A stretch of 51,695 nt of DNA from Halanaerobium saccharolyticum (GCF_003053565.1 NZ_QAXS01000025.1:1-51695), one strand, 5' to 3'; shown: positions 25,395 to 34,864, counted from the stretch's first letter. Numbers and translations: made by a program. Notes: generated by a model from the letters alone, not told the origin.

Positions 25395-26930
25395 TTGTCA
25401 GCAGTGGAGGTGTTAATTATATTTTCCAGACTTATTGATTTTATCAAAAAACCAAAAAGATCGATTAGAAGCAGAATAATAAGTATTTTTATAATTATTA
25501 TTATCATTTTAAATATAGTATTTTTTCTTTCTTTTATCAGAAGAGATAGAGAAATAGAAATTTATCAGGAGAATGTAGATGTAAATTTTGAGCTTAATCA
25601 GCTTTCATTGAAAATCACGGAAAATTCCCGCCATTTTGATCTATTTTTTCAGGAGCGGACTGAAGAAAATAGAGAGCTGTATCAGAATTCCCGCAGCGAA
25701 ATAACAGAGTTGATGCAGGAAATTGAAGCAGAGATCAGGCGTGATCAAAAAAGCAGGACTTTTTATAGAAATCTAAGTAATATGCTTGATTATCACGATC
25801 AGCTGGCTGCAGAATTATTTAACAGCAGTGTTTTTAACCAGACTACCTATCAGAAGCTGACTGATATTGATACCCTGTATTCGTATATGAACAGCCATAC
25901 TCAAAATCTGATTAATTCTTATCTTGCTTATCACAGCAGCAACTATGTAAACCTGCTGGTTGATACTCAAAACCGGTCTAAAACAATATATGCAGTAGTT
26001 ATTTTAATCAGCATTGCAGTTTTTATATTTGCAGTTTTGATGTCAAACAGTATTTTAAAGACTATAGAAAAATTGTCTTCTTCTGCTCGCTACCTCTCAC
26101 TGGGGCACTGGGAGATTGAGGATATAGAAGAGATCAATTACCGGGAGTTAAATATTTTAGGCCAGACATTTAACCTGATGAAAAAGAATATCAGAAACTA
26201 TATTCAGGAACTTAAAGAAAAATCGGAACTTGAAAATAAACTTAATCAGGAAAAAATGGAGAACATCGAAAAAGAGAGGCTTTTAAAAGAATCACAGCTT
26301 TTAAATCTGCAGATGCAGATGGATCCTCATTTTTTATTTAATACTTTAAATACTGTTTCCAGAACAGCGATGTTTGAGAATGCTGCGGAAACTCAAAACT
26401 TAATCATTGCTATTTCTAAAATCATGCGCTATAACCTTGATCATAAGGGGAAAATGGTGGAGTTGAAAAAGGAGATTGAAGTATTAAAAGCTTATCTTAC
26501 TATTCAGGAGACCCGTTTTAAAGAACAGATGGATTTTGAGATTATTACAGAAGGGAATCTGGATCAGATTGAAATTCCGCCAATGATTATTCAGCCGATT
26601 GTAGAAAATTCAATTATCCACGGGCTGGCTGATACTGATTCAGAAGGAAGAGTAATTATTGAAATTAAAAGATTTTCAAATAAAGTAGAAATCAGAGTTA
26701 GAGACAATGGAATTGGTATCGAAAGTGAAAAGCTAAATAAAATTTTAACTGAGCAGCCTCAAAATAAAGAAAAAGATGAAAGAGAAAGTCTTGGCATTTT
26801 AAATGTTATTAAAAGACTGAAACTTCATTATGGAAAAAATCTATTAAAAATCAATTCGAAAGTTAAACAGGGTACAGAAGTCATTATTGAAATTCCAATA
26901 AAAAAAGAAAAAGAAGACAGTAAAAAATAA
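25395..26930 (+). CDS. Sensor histidine kinase, YesM/LytS type
   Basis: Membrane sensor kinase partner of the response regulator that follows. Two membrane segments (about residues 30-52 and 195-215) flank an external helical domain of about 140 residues, then HAMP (about 215-270), a coiled coil and the His_kinase domain with phospho-acceptor His312 in MDPHFLFNTLN. The HATPase has IVENSIIHGL and RDNGIGI. The start is unclear: TTG 25395 and GTG 25404 lack a ribosome binding site, while a strong GGAGGTG at 25406-25412 is spaced for ATT 25416 or ATA 25419. The true N-terminus may therefore be a rare ATT start. Family members in Firmicutes usually control sugar or sugar-polymer uptake; the TRAP transporter downstream is the obvious target. 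Confidence 0.85.
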   Translation: MSAVEVLIIFSRLIDFIKKPKRSIRSRIISIFIIIIIILNIVFFLSFIRRDREIEIYQENVDVNFELNQLSLKITENSRHFDLFFQERTEENRELYQNSRSEITELMQEIEAEIRRDQKSRTFYRNLSNMLDYHDQLAAELFNSSVFNQTTYQKLTDIDTLYSYMNSHTQNLINSYLAYHSSNYVNLLVDTQNRSKTIYAVVILISIAVFIFAVLMSNSILKTIEKLSSSARYLSLGHWEIEDIEEINYRELNILGQTFNLMKKNIRNYIQELKEKSELENKLNQEKMENIEKERLLKESQLLNLQMQMDPHFLFNTLNTVSRTAMFENAAETQNLIIAISKIMRYNLDHKGKMVELKKEIEVLKAYLTIQETRFKEQMDFEIITEGNLDQIEIPPMIIQPIVENSIIHGLADTDSEGRVIIEIKRFSNKVEIRVRDNGIGIESEKLNKILTEQPQNKEKDERESLGILNVIKRLKLHYGKNLLKINSKVKQGTEVIIEIPIKKEKEDSKK

Positions 26931-26966
26931 AGCTTAATTTATTTTAGTTTGTCAGGGGAGGAAAAA

Positions 26967-28463
26967 ATGATAAAGGTATTGATAGCAGAAGATGAACATT
27001 TAGAGAGAAAAGCGATAAAGTTTTTTATAAATAAACTCTATCAGGATGAGTTAGAAATTGCTGCTGAAGTCAGTAATGGAGAAGAAGCTGTATTTCAGGC
27101 TTTAGAAAATAATGTTGATCTGGTCTTGATGGATATAAAAATGCCGAAACTAAATGGGCTGGAGGCGGCAGAAAAATTAAAAGAAAAAGTCCCGGGAACT
27201 GAAATTATCATTCTGACTGCTCACAGTGAATTTGATTACGCACAAAAATCAATTAAAATTGGAGTCAGCGACTATCTCGTTAAGCCATATGTTGAAGCAG
27301 ATTTTAAAGAAGTAGTTGATACTGCTCTTGCTAAAATTAAAACTCAGAAAAAGAAGAATGAAAAAGAAAGAGCACTGCTGGAGAAAATTAAGAATATCTC
27401 GCCTGTCTTAGAAAAAGAAATTATTTTAAATATAATTTATAATACAGAATCTTCCTTAAAAAGTTTTCTAAAACACACCAGACTGCTGGGGATTGAAGCT
27501 GAAAAATTTATTTTCATAACTTTTAATTATGACGAACAGCAAAAAATAGACACTGAGCTGTATAATTTTATTCGAGACCAGCTTAAAGGCTGCTTTGATA
27601 ATATAATATCTTATAATGGTTTAATTAACAGTATATTTTTAGTTATAGATGATCAACTTCCGGAAAAAATTAATTCAGCAGAATATAAAAAAATAGAAGC
27701 TGCAGTTAAAAATAGAGAAAAGAATATTTTAGTTAAAAAAAGCAGTATTTCTTCTGATTTTAAAATTATTAGTGATATCTACAATCAGACAAAGGAAAAA
27801 GCTGCTGATGCACAATTTTCAATTAATACTTACCCCTATCAGAGTGAGAAGAAGGTTTTTGCCAAAATAATTGATAAAAATTATGAGCAGGCTAAAAAGG
27901 AATTTAATAAAATTTATAATTACTTAGTTCAGGAAGAAAAAAATAACCTGAGTCGAATTAAGTCCTTTTTGCGGAGATTTTTAATCTTTTTAAACCGACG
28001 CTTAATGGAATATTATAATCAGCAGCAGCCTTTTTTAGAGATGCAGACTTTAGAAAATGAAATTGAACTGATTAATAATCTGGAAGGTTTAAAAATATAT
28101 TTTGAACAGATTATAGAAAATCTAATTGATGATCTCTGCAATAATGCCAAAGAACAAAAAGTAGAAATTATTGAAACTGTTAAAGATTATATAGATCAAA
28201 ATTATAAAGATGATATAAGTCTGGAAGATGTGGCTGAGTATATTTCCTTCAGCAAATATTATCTGAGCAAATTATTTAAAGAGGTTGAGGGGATTAATTA
28301 TAAAGATTATTTAATCAAAGTCAGAATGGAAGAAGCAAAAAAGCGCTTAAAAAATGGAGATAAAATTAAAGTTGTTGCCTGTGAGGTTGGGTATTCAGAC
28401 CGTAACTATTTTAGCCGGGCCTTTAAAAAATATACCGGAATTTCACCTGGAAAGTTTCAATAA
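26967..28463 (+). CDS. Response regulator, AraC-type output (YesN family)
   Basis: DNA-binding partner of the kinase 36 nt upstream. The receiver domain (about 1-125) has the acidic pair in IAEDEH, phospho-acceptor Asp56 in LVLMDIKMP and the Lys in YLVKPY. A long middle helical region (about 130-385) of unclear role separates it from the two AraC helix-turn-helix motifs at the C-terminus (about 395-495), seen in SLEDVAEYISFSKYYLSKLF and VACEVGYSDRNYFSRAFKK. ATG 26967 follows GGGGAGG; an in-frame upstream start at 26949 would swallow that site. It probably activates the TRAP operon 130 nt downstream; no operator repeat could be identified. Confidence 0.9.
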   Translation: MIKVLIAEDEHLERKAIKFFINKLYQDELEIAAEVSNGEEAVFQALENNVDLVLMDIKMPKLNGLEAAEKLKEKVPGTEIIILTAHSEFDYAQKSIKIGVSDYLVKPYVEADFKEVVDTALAKIKTQKKKNEKERALLEKIKNISPVLEKEIILNIIYNTESSLKSFLKHTRLLGIEAEKFIFITFNYDEQQKIDTELYNFIRDQLKGCFDNIISYNGLINSIFLVIDDQLPEKINSAEYKKIEAAVKNREKNILVKKSSISSDFKIISDIYNQTKEKAADAQFSINTYPYQSEKKVFAKIIDKNYEQAKKEFNKIYNYLVQEEKNNLSRIKSFLRRFLIFLNRRLMEYYNQQQPFLEMQTLENEIELINNLEGLKIYFEQIIENLIDDLCNNAKEQKVEIIETVKDYIDQNYKDDISLEDVAEYISFSKYYLSKLFKEVEGINYKDYLIKVRMEEAKKRLKNGDKIKVVACEVGYSDRNYFSRAFKKYTGISPGKFQ

Positions 28464-28592
28464 GCAGTTATTTAGCTTCAATTTTCTGAAAACAAACAAA
28501 GAAATGAATAAGATAACAACTTAGTCTATAGTTTTTAGCTTTTTCTCCTGATACAATAAATTTAGAAAATAAATTAAGGGGGAAGAAAAATT

Positions 28593-29576
28593 ATGAAAAA
28601 AGTTTTAGTTTTAGTTCTAGCTAGTCTTTTAATTTTCTCATTTGCCGTTTCAGCTCAGGAGATGACCCTGCGTCTGGCAGACAATCAGCCTGAAGGTTAT
28701 CCTACTGTGGTTGGAGCAAAAGAATTTGCCCGTCTGGTAGAAGAAAGAACTGATGGTAGAATCGAGATTGAAGTTTATCCTGGTGGAGTTCTAGGTGATG
28801 AGAGTTCTACAATCGAACAGGTTCAGTTTGGTGCAATTGATTTTGTTAGAACCTCTATTACTCCAATGGCAAACTTTGAGCCAGCAATGAATGTTTTATC
28901 TCTTCCATATCTCTATCCCAGTGAAGAATACATGTTCCAGGTATTATTCAGTGAGGTAGGAGAGGGAGTATTAGATGGTCTTAAAGAAGCAGGTATTGTT
29001 GGATTAACCTGGTATGACTCTGGTGCTCGCAGTTTCTACACTGCAGATACTAAAGTTACAAGCCCTGAAGACTTAGAAGGTTTAAGAATTAGAGTTCAGG
29101 AAAGTCAGTTAATGATGGATATGGTAGAAGCACTTGGTGCATCTCCTACTCCAATCGCCTGGGGTGAGGTTTACAGTGCTCTGCAGACTGGTGTTGTAGA
29201 TGCTGGTGAGAACAACTATCCTGGCTGGTACTATAACAGTCACCACGAAGTAGCTCCATACTTTGTTGAAGACGCACATAACCGTATTCCTGAGTTAATT
29301 ATTATGAGTAAAATCACCTGGGATAAGTTAAGTGCAGAAGATCAGGAAATTATCAAGCAAGCTGCTGTAGATTCTACTGAAGTACAGCGTGAAGCCTGGG
29401 ATAAGCGTACTGAAGAAGCTAAGAAGTTAGCTGTTGAAGAAGGCGCAACAATTACTACTTTAAATGCTGAACAAAAGCAGGCTTTCCAGGACAAAGTAAA
29501 AGGTCTGTATCCTAAGTACAGTGAAGGATATGAAGATCTCTTAGATAGTATTTTAAACTTTGAAATGGAAGAATAA
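28593..29576 (+). CDS. dctP: TRAP transporter substrate-binding protein, DctP family
   Basis: Periplasm-like, membrane-tethered or secreted solute receptor for a TRAP transporter, which uses an ion gradient rather than ATP. A signal peptide covers about residues 1-21 (ending SFAVSAQ). The DctP fold shows RLADNQPEGYP, the conserved GLRIRVQES arginine that binds the carboxylate of the solute, and ALQTGVVDAGENNYPGWY. The ENN pattern is common in receptors for sugar acids, such as glucuronate-type, so an acidic sugar is the likely solute (inference). The start follows AAGGGGG. A perfect 11-bp hairpin after the gene probably lets this receptor be made in excess over the membrane subunits. Confidence 0.9.
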   Translation: MKKVLVLVLASLLIFSFAVSAQEMTLRLADNQPEGYPTVVGAKEFARLVEERTDGRIEIEVYPGGVLGDESSTIEQVQFGAIDFVRTSITPMANFEPAMNVLSLPYLYPSEEYMFQVLFSEVGEGVLDGLKEAGIVGLTWYDSGARSFYTADTKVTSPEDLEGLRIRVQESQLMMDMVEALGASPTPIAWGEVYSALQTGVVDAGENNYPGWYYNSHHEVAPYFVEDAHNRIPELIIMSKITWDKLSAEDQEIIKQAAVDSTEVQREAWDKRTEEAKKLAVEEGATITTLNAEQKQAFQDKVKGLYPKYSEGYEDLLDSILNFEMEE

Positions 29577-29636
29577 GTTAAGATTTAAATAACTTATGCA
29601 TGCATTTTATTAAGTTAGATAATAGTTGTAAATAAA

Positions 29637-29661
29637 GGTGGAAGGAGATTCTCCTTCCACC
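29637..29661 (+). other. Hairpin between dctP and dctQ
   Basis: GGTGGAAGGAG (29637-29647) and CTCCTTCCACC (29651-29661) are a perfect 11-bp stem with a 3-base loop. No T-run follows, so it is likely an mRNA-stabilising or partial-termination element that sets receptor excess over the membrane subunits. Confidence 0.7.
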
Positions 29662-29682
29662 CCTTAAAAAAGGGTGAATTTT

Positions 29683-30231
29683 ATGGGAGAAAAAAAGGAA
29701 AACCAAAGTTTTTTAACTAAAATTTTAGATATTTCTGAGAATTTGATTAGCTATCTGGCTATGGTTTTTTTAGTGGCAATGATAGTGATTGTTAGTACAA
29801 CTGTATTTACCAGATATTTATTTAATTTTACTTTTCGCTGGTCAGATGAGGTTGCACTGCTAATGATGATCTGGTTTGGTTTTCTGGGAATGGCTCTTGG
29901 GGTGAAAAACTCTGTTCACTTAAGTATTGAATTTTTTATGAGTCTTATTCCAGATAATTATCAAAAGATTGTATATAAGATTGAAGATTTATTGGTAGGT
30001 ATTTTTGGTTCTTTTATGTTAAAATATGGCTGGGATTTATATAATGCAACTAAAACTACAGTTTTACCGGCCACACAGTGGACAAGAGGTCTTTTATTTA
30101 TTATGTTTCCACTTTCTGGTATCTTAATTATAATTTATTCTACAGCAAAGTTTTTTGGAGTTTTACGGGAAGAACACCTGACAATTCAAAGTGAAACAGA
30201 AAAAAAGAAAAAAGCAGAGGGGGAAAACTAG
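29683..30231 (+). CDS. dctQ: TRAP transporter small permease subunit DctQ
   Basis: Four-helix membrane protein of 182 residues that pairs with the large permease. Membrane segments are seen near residues 20-45 (LAMVFLVAMIVIVS), 55-80 (RWSDEVALLMMIWFGFLGMALG), 95-120 and 135-160 (LLFIMFPLSGILIII). RWSDEVA is the family signature. ATG 29683 with GGTGA (29673-29677) was chosen over in-frame GTG 29674. It is 106 nt after dctP and directly abuts dctM, so the two membrane subunits are cotranslated. Confidence 0.9.
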   Translation: MGEKKENQSFLTKILDISENLISYLAMVFLVAMIVIVSTTVFTRYLFNFTFRWSDEVALLMMIWFGFLGMALGVKNSVHLSIEFFMSLIPDNYQKIVYKIEDLLVGIFGSFMLKYGWDLYNATKTTVLPATQWTRGLLFIMFPLSGILIIIYSTAKFFGVLREEHLTIQSETEKKKKAEGEN

Positions 30232-31521
30232 ATGGATCCGGCAGTATTAATATTATTAGGTTCTTTTTTATTCATGTTATTTATTCGTATCCCCATTGCT
30301 TTTAGTCTGGGTCTTTCAACAATGTTTACAGCATTTTATGTTGGACTACCGCCAATGGTGGTAATGCAGCAGATGGTAAAAGGGATCAATTCTTTTTCTC
30401 TGATGGCTATTCCATTTTTTATTATTGCAGGAGAGATTATGGGTCAGGGAGGAATTTCTGATAGATTGATAAAATTTTCTAATGTAATTATCGGCTGGAT
30501 GCGCGGTGGTCTGGCAATGGTAAATATTTTAGCGAGTATGTTTTTTGGTGGAATTTCAGGTTCTTCTGTAGCAGATGTTTCATCTATTGGTTCAATTATG
30601 ATTCCAATGATGGAGAAAAAAGGATTTGATAAAGATTATTCAATCAATGTAACAATCACTTCTTCAGTACAGGGAATTATTATTCCCCCCAGCCATAATA
30701 TGATTATTTATTCACTGGCTGCAGGTGGAGGAATTTCAGTTGCAAAATTATTCCTGGGAGGTATAGTTCCGGGAGTACTTTTAGGAATTGCGCTGATGAT
30801 TTTAAGTTATGCGATAGCAGTTAAACGGGATTATCCGCGAGAAGAAAAAGTTTCTTTTAAAGAAGCTCTGCGGATAACCAGAGATAGTATTCTTGGATTA
30901 CTGACAGCTGTGATTATTATCGGTGGAGTAACTACTGGTGTTTTTACAGCAACTGAATCAGCAGCTATTGCTGCCGTCTATGCTTTTATAATTACATTCT
31001 TTGTTTATCGAGATATACCTATTTCAAAGTTTGTTGATATTTTAAGAAGTTCACTCAGTACTTTAGCCATGGTTGTAGCGATTATTGCAACCTCAAGTGC
31101 CTTTGCCTGGATGATGTCTTACCTGCAGGTACCGGCTATGATTACAGATGCACTCCTGGATTTATCTAATAATCCAATTATTATTATGCTATTAGTTAAC
31201 CTAATTTTACTATTCCTTGGTACAATTATGGATATGGCTCCACTGATCTTAATTGCAACCCCAATTTTATTGCCGGTTGTAAGAAGTATTGGAATGGATC
31301 CAATTACCTTTGGTGTTGTGATGATGCTTAACCTTGGAGTAGGATTATTAACTCCACCAGTTGGCTCAACCTTATTTGTTGGCTGTTCAATTGGTAATGC
31401 TCCAATAGAAAAAATCGCAAAATCACTGATGCCATTTTATGCAGTACTTATAATTATGGTATTACTATTATCCTTTGTCCCTGCTTTAACTCTCTGGCTG
31501 CCTAACTTTTTAATGGGCTAA
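30232..31521 (+). CDS. dctM: TRAP transporter large permease subunit DctM
   Basis: The ion-coupled channel of the TRAP system, 429 residues with about 12 membrane segments. Typical DctM features are GEIMGQGGISDRLIKFSN, FFGGISGSSVADVSSIGSIM, SVQGIIIPPSHNMIIYSLA and LGVGLLTPPVGSTLFVG. The last two are the paired PPS/PPVG hairpin signatures of the ion-transporter fold. It begins at the base after the dctQ stop and ends before a strong terminator, so dctPQM is a complete operon. It probably takes up the solute bound by DctP with sodium, as expected for a halophile (inference). Confidence 0.93.
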   Translation: MDPAVLILLGSFLFMLFIRIPIAFSLGLSTMFTAFYVGLPPMVVMQQMVKGINSFSLMAIPFFIIAGEIMGQGGISDRLIKFSNVIIGWMRGGLAMVNILASMFFGGISGSSVADVSSIGSIMIPMMEKKGFDKDYSINVTITSSVQGIIIPPSHNMIIYSLAAGGGISVAKLFLGGIVPGVLLGIALMILSYAIAVKRDYPREEKVSFKEALRITRDSILGLLTAVIIIGGVTTGVFTATESAAIAAVYAFIITFFVYRDIPISKFVDILRSSLSTLAMVVAIIATSSAFAWMMSYLQVPAMITDALLDLSNNPIIIMLLVNLILLFLGTIMDMAPLILIATPILLPVVRSIGMDPITFGVVMMLNLGVGLLTPPVGSTLFVGCSIGNAPIEKIAKSLMPFYAVLIIMVLLLSFVPALTLWLPNFLMG

Positions 31522-31609
31522 GCCAAAAAGGATAATATTTAGATAAAGTAATACAAAAATATTAGATGATACTAAAAGCAAATATCTCCTTATTAAATTT
31601 ATATTTGCG

Positions 31610-31647
31610 AAAAAAGACACTCCCTATCCCTGGAGTGTCTTTTTTTT
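31610..31647 (+). terminator. Terminator of the TRAP operon
   Basis: AAAGACACTCC (31613-31623) pairs with GGAGTGTCTTT (31632-31642) around an 8-base loop, followed by T to 31647. The leading A-run may also let it act in reverse. Confidence 0.9.
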
Positions 31648-31677
31648 AGACTTTTATTTAGCTATAACTAAAATAGT

Positions 31678-31705
31678 TTGACAGTTACTAAATAAAAATG
31701 ATAAG
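31678..31705 (+). promoter_or_regulatory. Possible promoter of the GH127 gene
   Basis: TTGACA (31678-31683) is followed after 16 bases by GATAAG (31700-31705), a weak -10. It is the best candidate before the GH127 gene start. Confidence 0.4.
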
Positions 31706-31755
31706 CTTAATTTAAATTAATAATAATCAGATAATTAAAAAAGGGGCATTTAAAA

Positions 31756-33705
31756 ATGAAAAAGCACTTAAAAAAAGTAGATTTGAAAAATGTAAAATTA
31801 AATGCTGGGTTATTAGCACAAAAAAATAAACTTGTTCGAAAAGAGGTTATTCCTTATCAGTGGCAGGCTTTAAATGATGAACTTCCAGATACAGAACCAA
31901 GTCATGCTGTAGAAAACTTCAAAATTGCTGCCGGTAGATCTGAAGGAGAGTTTCAGGGGATGGTTTTTCAGGATAGTGATGTAGCTAAATGGCTTGAGGC
32001 AGTAGCCTATCAGTTAACAGTTAATTCTGATCCTGAATTGGAAAAAAGAGCAGATGAGGTTATTGATCTGATTGGAGAGGCTCAGCAGGAAGATGGTTAT
32101 TTAAATACATATTTTATTGTAAAAGAGCCGGAGATGAAGTGGAAAAACCTGGCTGAATGTCATGAACTTTACTGTGCCGGGCATTTAATTGAAGCTGCAG
32201 TAGCCTATTATAAGGCCACAGGTAAAGATAAGTTTTTAAATATCATGCAGAAAAATGCTGATTTAATCGAGAGTAAATTTGGTCCGGAGGCTGATAAATT
32301 AAAGGGCTATCCCGGTCATCAGGAAATTGAGCTGGCATTAATCAAACTATATGAAGTAAGTGGTAAAGAAAAATACAGAGATCTGGCAAAGTTTTTTATT
32401 GACCAGCGGGGAAAAGATCCTTTCTATTTTGATCAGGAATGGGAAGAGAGAGGAAAAATAGATCACTGGGATGATTTCCATCAAAATGTTAAAAGAGATT
32501 ACTATCAGGCTCATGCTCCGGTGAGAGAGCAGAAAGCAGCAGCCGGTCATGCAGTGAGAGCACTATATATGTACAGCGGCATGGCAGATGTGGCTAGAGT
32601 TACGGGGGATCAGTCTTTAATTGGCGCCTGTAAGCAGCTCTGGGACAATACTACCAGTAAGCAAATTTATATAACAGGAGGGACCGGGTCCAGTGTTCAG
32701 GGAGAATCATTTACTTTTGACTATGATCTGCCCAATGATACAGCTTATACAGAAACCTGTGCAGCAGTAGCCCTGGTATTTTTTGCTCAGCGCATGCTTC
32801 ATTTAGAGAAAAAAGGAGAATATGCAGATATAATGGAAAAAGCTTTATATAATGGGGCTTTAAGCGGAATGTCTCAAAATGGTAAGCGCTTCTTTTATGT
32901 AAATCCACTGGAAGTGCAGCCGGAAGTCTGTGAGCAGAGAGAAGATCACAAACATGTAAAACCAACGAGGCAAAAATGGTTTGGCTGTGCCTGCTGCCCT
33001 CCAAATCTAGCTCGTCTGCTTGCTTCAATCGGCAGCTATATCTATTCTCAGAATGAGGAACAGTTATTTGTTAATCTTTATGCTGATAATCAGTCTGAAT
33101 TTGAGTTTAAAGGTCAAAATGTTGAAGTCAGCCAAAAAACTAATTATCCCTGGGATGAAGAAATTGAAATTAAGCTTAAGGCAGAAAAAGAGGTAGAATT
33201 TGAGCTTGCTCTAAGAATTCCCGGCTGGTGCAGAAAAGCTGCCCTGCAGCTAAATGGTAAAAATATTGATTTAACAGAAATAATTGAAGCTGGTTATGCA
33301 AAAATTAAAAGAAAGTGGCAGAAGGACAGGATAAAATTAATTTTAAAAATGCCGGTGGAAAAGATCTATGCCAATCCAGAAGTTAGAGAGGATATTGGTA
33401 AAGTTTCTCTGCAGCGCGGGCCAATTGTCTATGCCTTAGAAGAAATTGATAATGGCAAGAATTTGCCGGCAGTCTATCTTGCTGATGATGCAGAATTAAA
33501 GGCAGAATATAAAGAAGATCTGCTGGGAGGGGTAACTGTAGTTAAAGGAAGTGCCTATAAGCTCGATAAAGATAGTTTTGGCAGCAGTCTTTACAGTACT
33601 CAAAAACCTGAATTTAAACAAATTGAGATTCAGGCTGTTCCCTATTATACCTGGGATAATCGAGAAAGTGGAGAAATGCTGGTCTGGCTGAATCGGAAAA
33701 TCTAG
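31756..33705 (+). CDS. Beta-L-arabinofuranosidase, GH127 (DUF1680)
   Basis: Retaining glycosidase that removes terminal beta-L-arabinofuranose units with a cysteine nucleophile held by zinc. The zinc/catalytic set of the family is present with the right spacing: Glu333 and Cys335 in TETCAAV and Cys413-Cys414 in GCACCPPN. An (alpha/alpha)6 barrel fills about residues 20-420 and beta-sandwich domains follow, 649 residues in all. There is no signal peptide, so the substrate must be imported as an oligosaccharide or glycoside. The gene has its own promoter candidate and is followed by a terminator. The arabinose operon 8 kb downstream could use the released arabinose. GH127 also includes 3-C-carboxy-5-deoxy-L-xylose-releasing enzymes, so the exact substrate is uncertain. 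Confidence 0.86.
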   Translation: MKKHLKKVDLKNVKLNAGLLAQKNKLVRKEVIPYQWQALNDELPDTEPSHAVENFKIAAGRSEGEFQGMVFQDSDVAKWLEAVAYQLTVNSDPELEKRADEVIDLIGEAQQEDGYLNTYFIVKEPEMKWKNLAECHELYCAGHLIEAAVAYYKATGKDKFLNIMQKNADLIESKFGPEADKLKGYPGHQEIELALIKLYEVSGKEKYRDLAKFFIDQRGKDPFYFDQEWEERGKIDHWDDFHQNVKRDYYQAHAPVREQKAAAGHAVRALYMYSGMADVARVTGDQSLIGACKQLWDNTTSKQIYITGGTGSSVQGESFTFDYDLPNDTAYTETCAAVALVFFAQRMLHLEKKGEYADIMEKALYNGALSGMSQNGKRFFYVNPLEVQPEVCEQREDHKHVKPTRQKWFGCACCPPNLARLLASIGSYIYSQNEEQLFVNLYADNQSEFEFKGQNVEVSQKTNYPWDEEIEIKLKAEKEVEFELALRIPGWCRKAALQLNGKNIDLTEIIEAGYAKIKRKWQKDRIKLILKMPVEKIYANPEVREDIGKVSLQRGPIVYALEEIDNGKNLPAVYLADDAELKAEYKEDLLGGVTVVKGSAYKLDKDSFGSSLYSTQKPEFKQIEIQAVPYYTWDNRESGEMLVWLNRKI

Positions 33706-33730
33706 TTAAAAATTGATGTGAATAATAACT

Positions 33731-33772
33731 AAACTCCCTCTGCTCAGCTTAAGTGCTGAAAAGAGGGAGTTT
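33731..33772. terminator. Terminator between GH127 and the minus-strand SDR gene
   Basis: AAACTCCCTCT (33731-33741) pairs with AGAGGGAGTTT (33762-33772), with an inner CAGC/GCTG pair. T-rich sequence follows on the plus strand; an A-run precedes it, so it may serve the convergent gene too. Confidence 0.8.
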
Positions 33773-33868
33773 TAATTTAATAGTATTATTTTTTAGAGAA
33801 ATTCTTTTCGAGCAAATTCTTTGCCAGTATCAGAGAGAAAAACCTTATCAATTAATTTTTAAGCATGA

Positions 33869-34864
33869 TTAGCTTCCGTTTTCAGCAATTATTTGGTCCA
33901 TTAATTTATTCCAATCTTCATCAATCTGCTTTTCTTCCGGATGATTGTCATACCAGTTAATTGATTTTTTTACTCCTTCAGCAAAAGAAACAGTGGCTTT
34001 AAATTCAGGCACAAAACGCTTGATTTTGGAGTTATCAAAAACAACACTTACTGCTTTATCCCCAAGCAGAGAACCTCTGAAACGCTGGTCATATTCTGCA
34101 ATTTTCTCAGATGCTACATGGACAAGGTCAAGTTTTTCTACACCTGCTGCTCTGGCAATTGCTCTAAATATCTGATCCCAGTTTAATGTCTCATCTGAAG
34201 TAATCTGGAAAGCATGGCCCAGAGTCCTCATATTTCCGAGCAGGGGAACAAAAGCTCTGGCAAAATCACTATTGTGGGTCATTGTCCAGAGAGAGCTGCC
34301 GTCTCCATGGACCAGAATCTTCTTGCCGCGTCTCATTCTATCCACCAGTGACCAGGGAGCCTGATGGCTGTTAAGCGCTGCTGGAATTGAAGTTTTACCA
34401 TAAGTATGAGAGGGTCTGATGATTGTAATTGGAAAATCATTTTTTCTGTATTCTGCCATCAAAAGGTTTTCACAGGCTATTTTATTTTGCGAATATTCCC
34501 AGTAAGGATTTGCCAGCGGAGTTGATTCGTCAATTAAATAACTTGTCTGCGGTTTCTGATAGGCAGAGGCTGAACTGATAAAAATATACTGATCTGTTTT
34601 ACCTCTAAAAATTTCAATATCATTTCTAACATGTTCGGGCGTAAAAGCAACCCAGTCAACTACAGCATCAAAATCATAGCCTTTAAGTTTTTCCTTCGCC
34701 TCTTCGGGATTTCTAATATTTCCTTCAATAATTTTAGCCTCAGCTGGAGCCAGGTGATTGCTGTTACCCCGGTTAAAAAGATATAAATCTATTCCTTTTT
34801 TTACAGCCAGTTCTGATACAGCCTGACTAATAGTACCTGTACCGCCAATAAATAATACTTTCAT
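33869..34864 (-). CDS. NAD-dependent epimerase/dehydratase (extended SDR)
   Basis: A 331-residue Rossmann enzyme. The cofactor loop is FIGGTGTIS (residues 6-14), followed by NRGNSNH, which suits NAD(P). The central ISSASAY contains the catalytic Ser; the usual YxxxK appears as YSQNKIACE, so the active site is complete. SYGKTSIP and a late HGDGSSLWT loop are like epimerases of the CSP41/uronate group. The protein has no signal peptide. Its real substrate cannot be deduced; neighbours suggest sugar acids. The start follows AGGGAG on the minus strand. It faces GH127 and is divergent from the cupin gene. Confidence 0.8.
   Translation of the reverse strand: MKVLFIGGTGTISQAVSELAVKKGIDLYLFNRGNSNHLAPAEAKIIEGNIRNPEEAKEKLKGYDFDAVVDWVAFTPEHVRNDIEIFRGKTDQYIFISSASAYQKPQTSYLIDESTPLANPYWEYSQNKIACENLLMAEYRKNDFPITIIRPSHTYGKTSIPAALNSHQAPWSLVDRMRRGKKILVHGDGSSLWTMTHNSDFARAFVPLLGNMRTLGHAFQITSDETLNWDQIFRAIARAAGVEKLDLVHVASEKIAEYDQRFRGSLLGDKAVSVVFDNSKIKRFVPEFKATVSFAEGVKKSINWYDNHPEEKQIDEDWNKLMDQIIAENGS

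Noticed and set aside
33781-33868. Short minus-strand frame ending DTGKEFARKEFL downstream of the SDR gene
   Set aside because: Only about 21 codons, closed by a stop upstream; too short to claim as a gene remnant.
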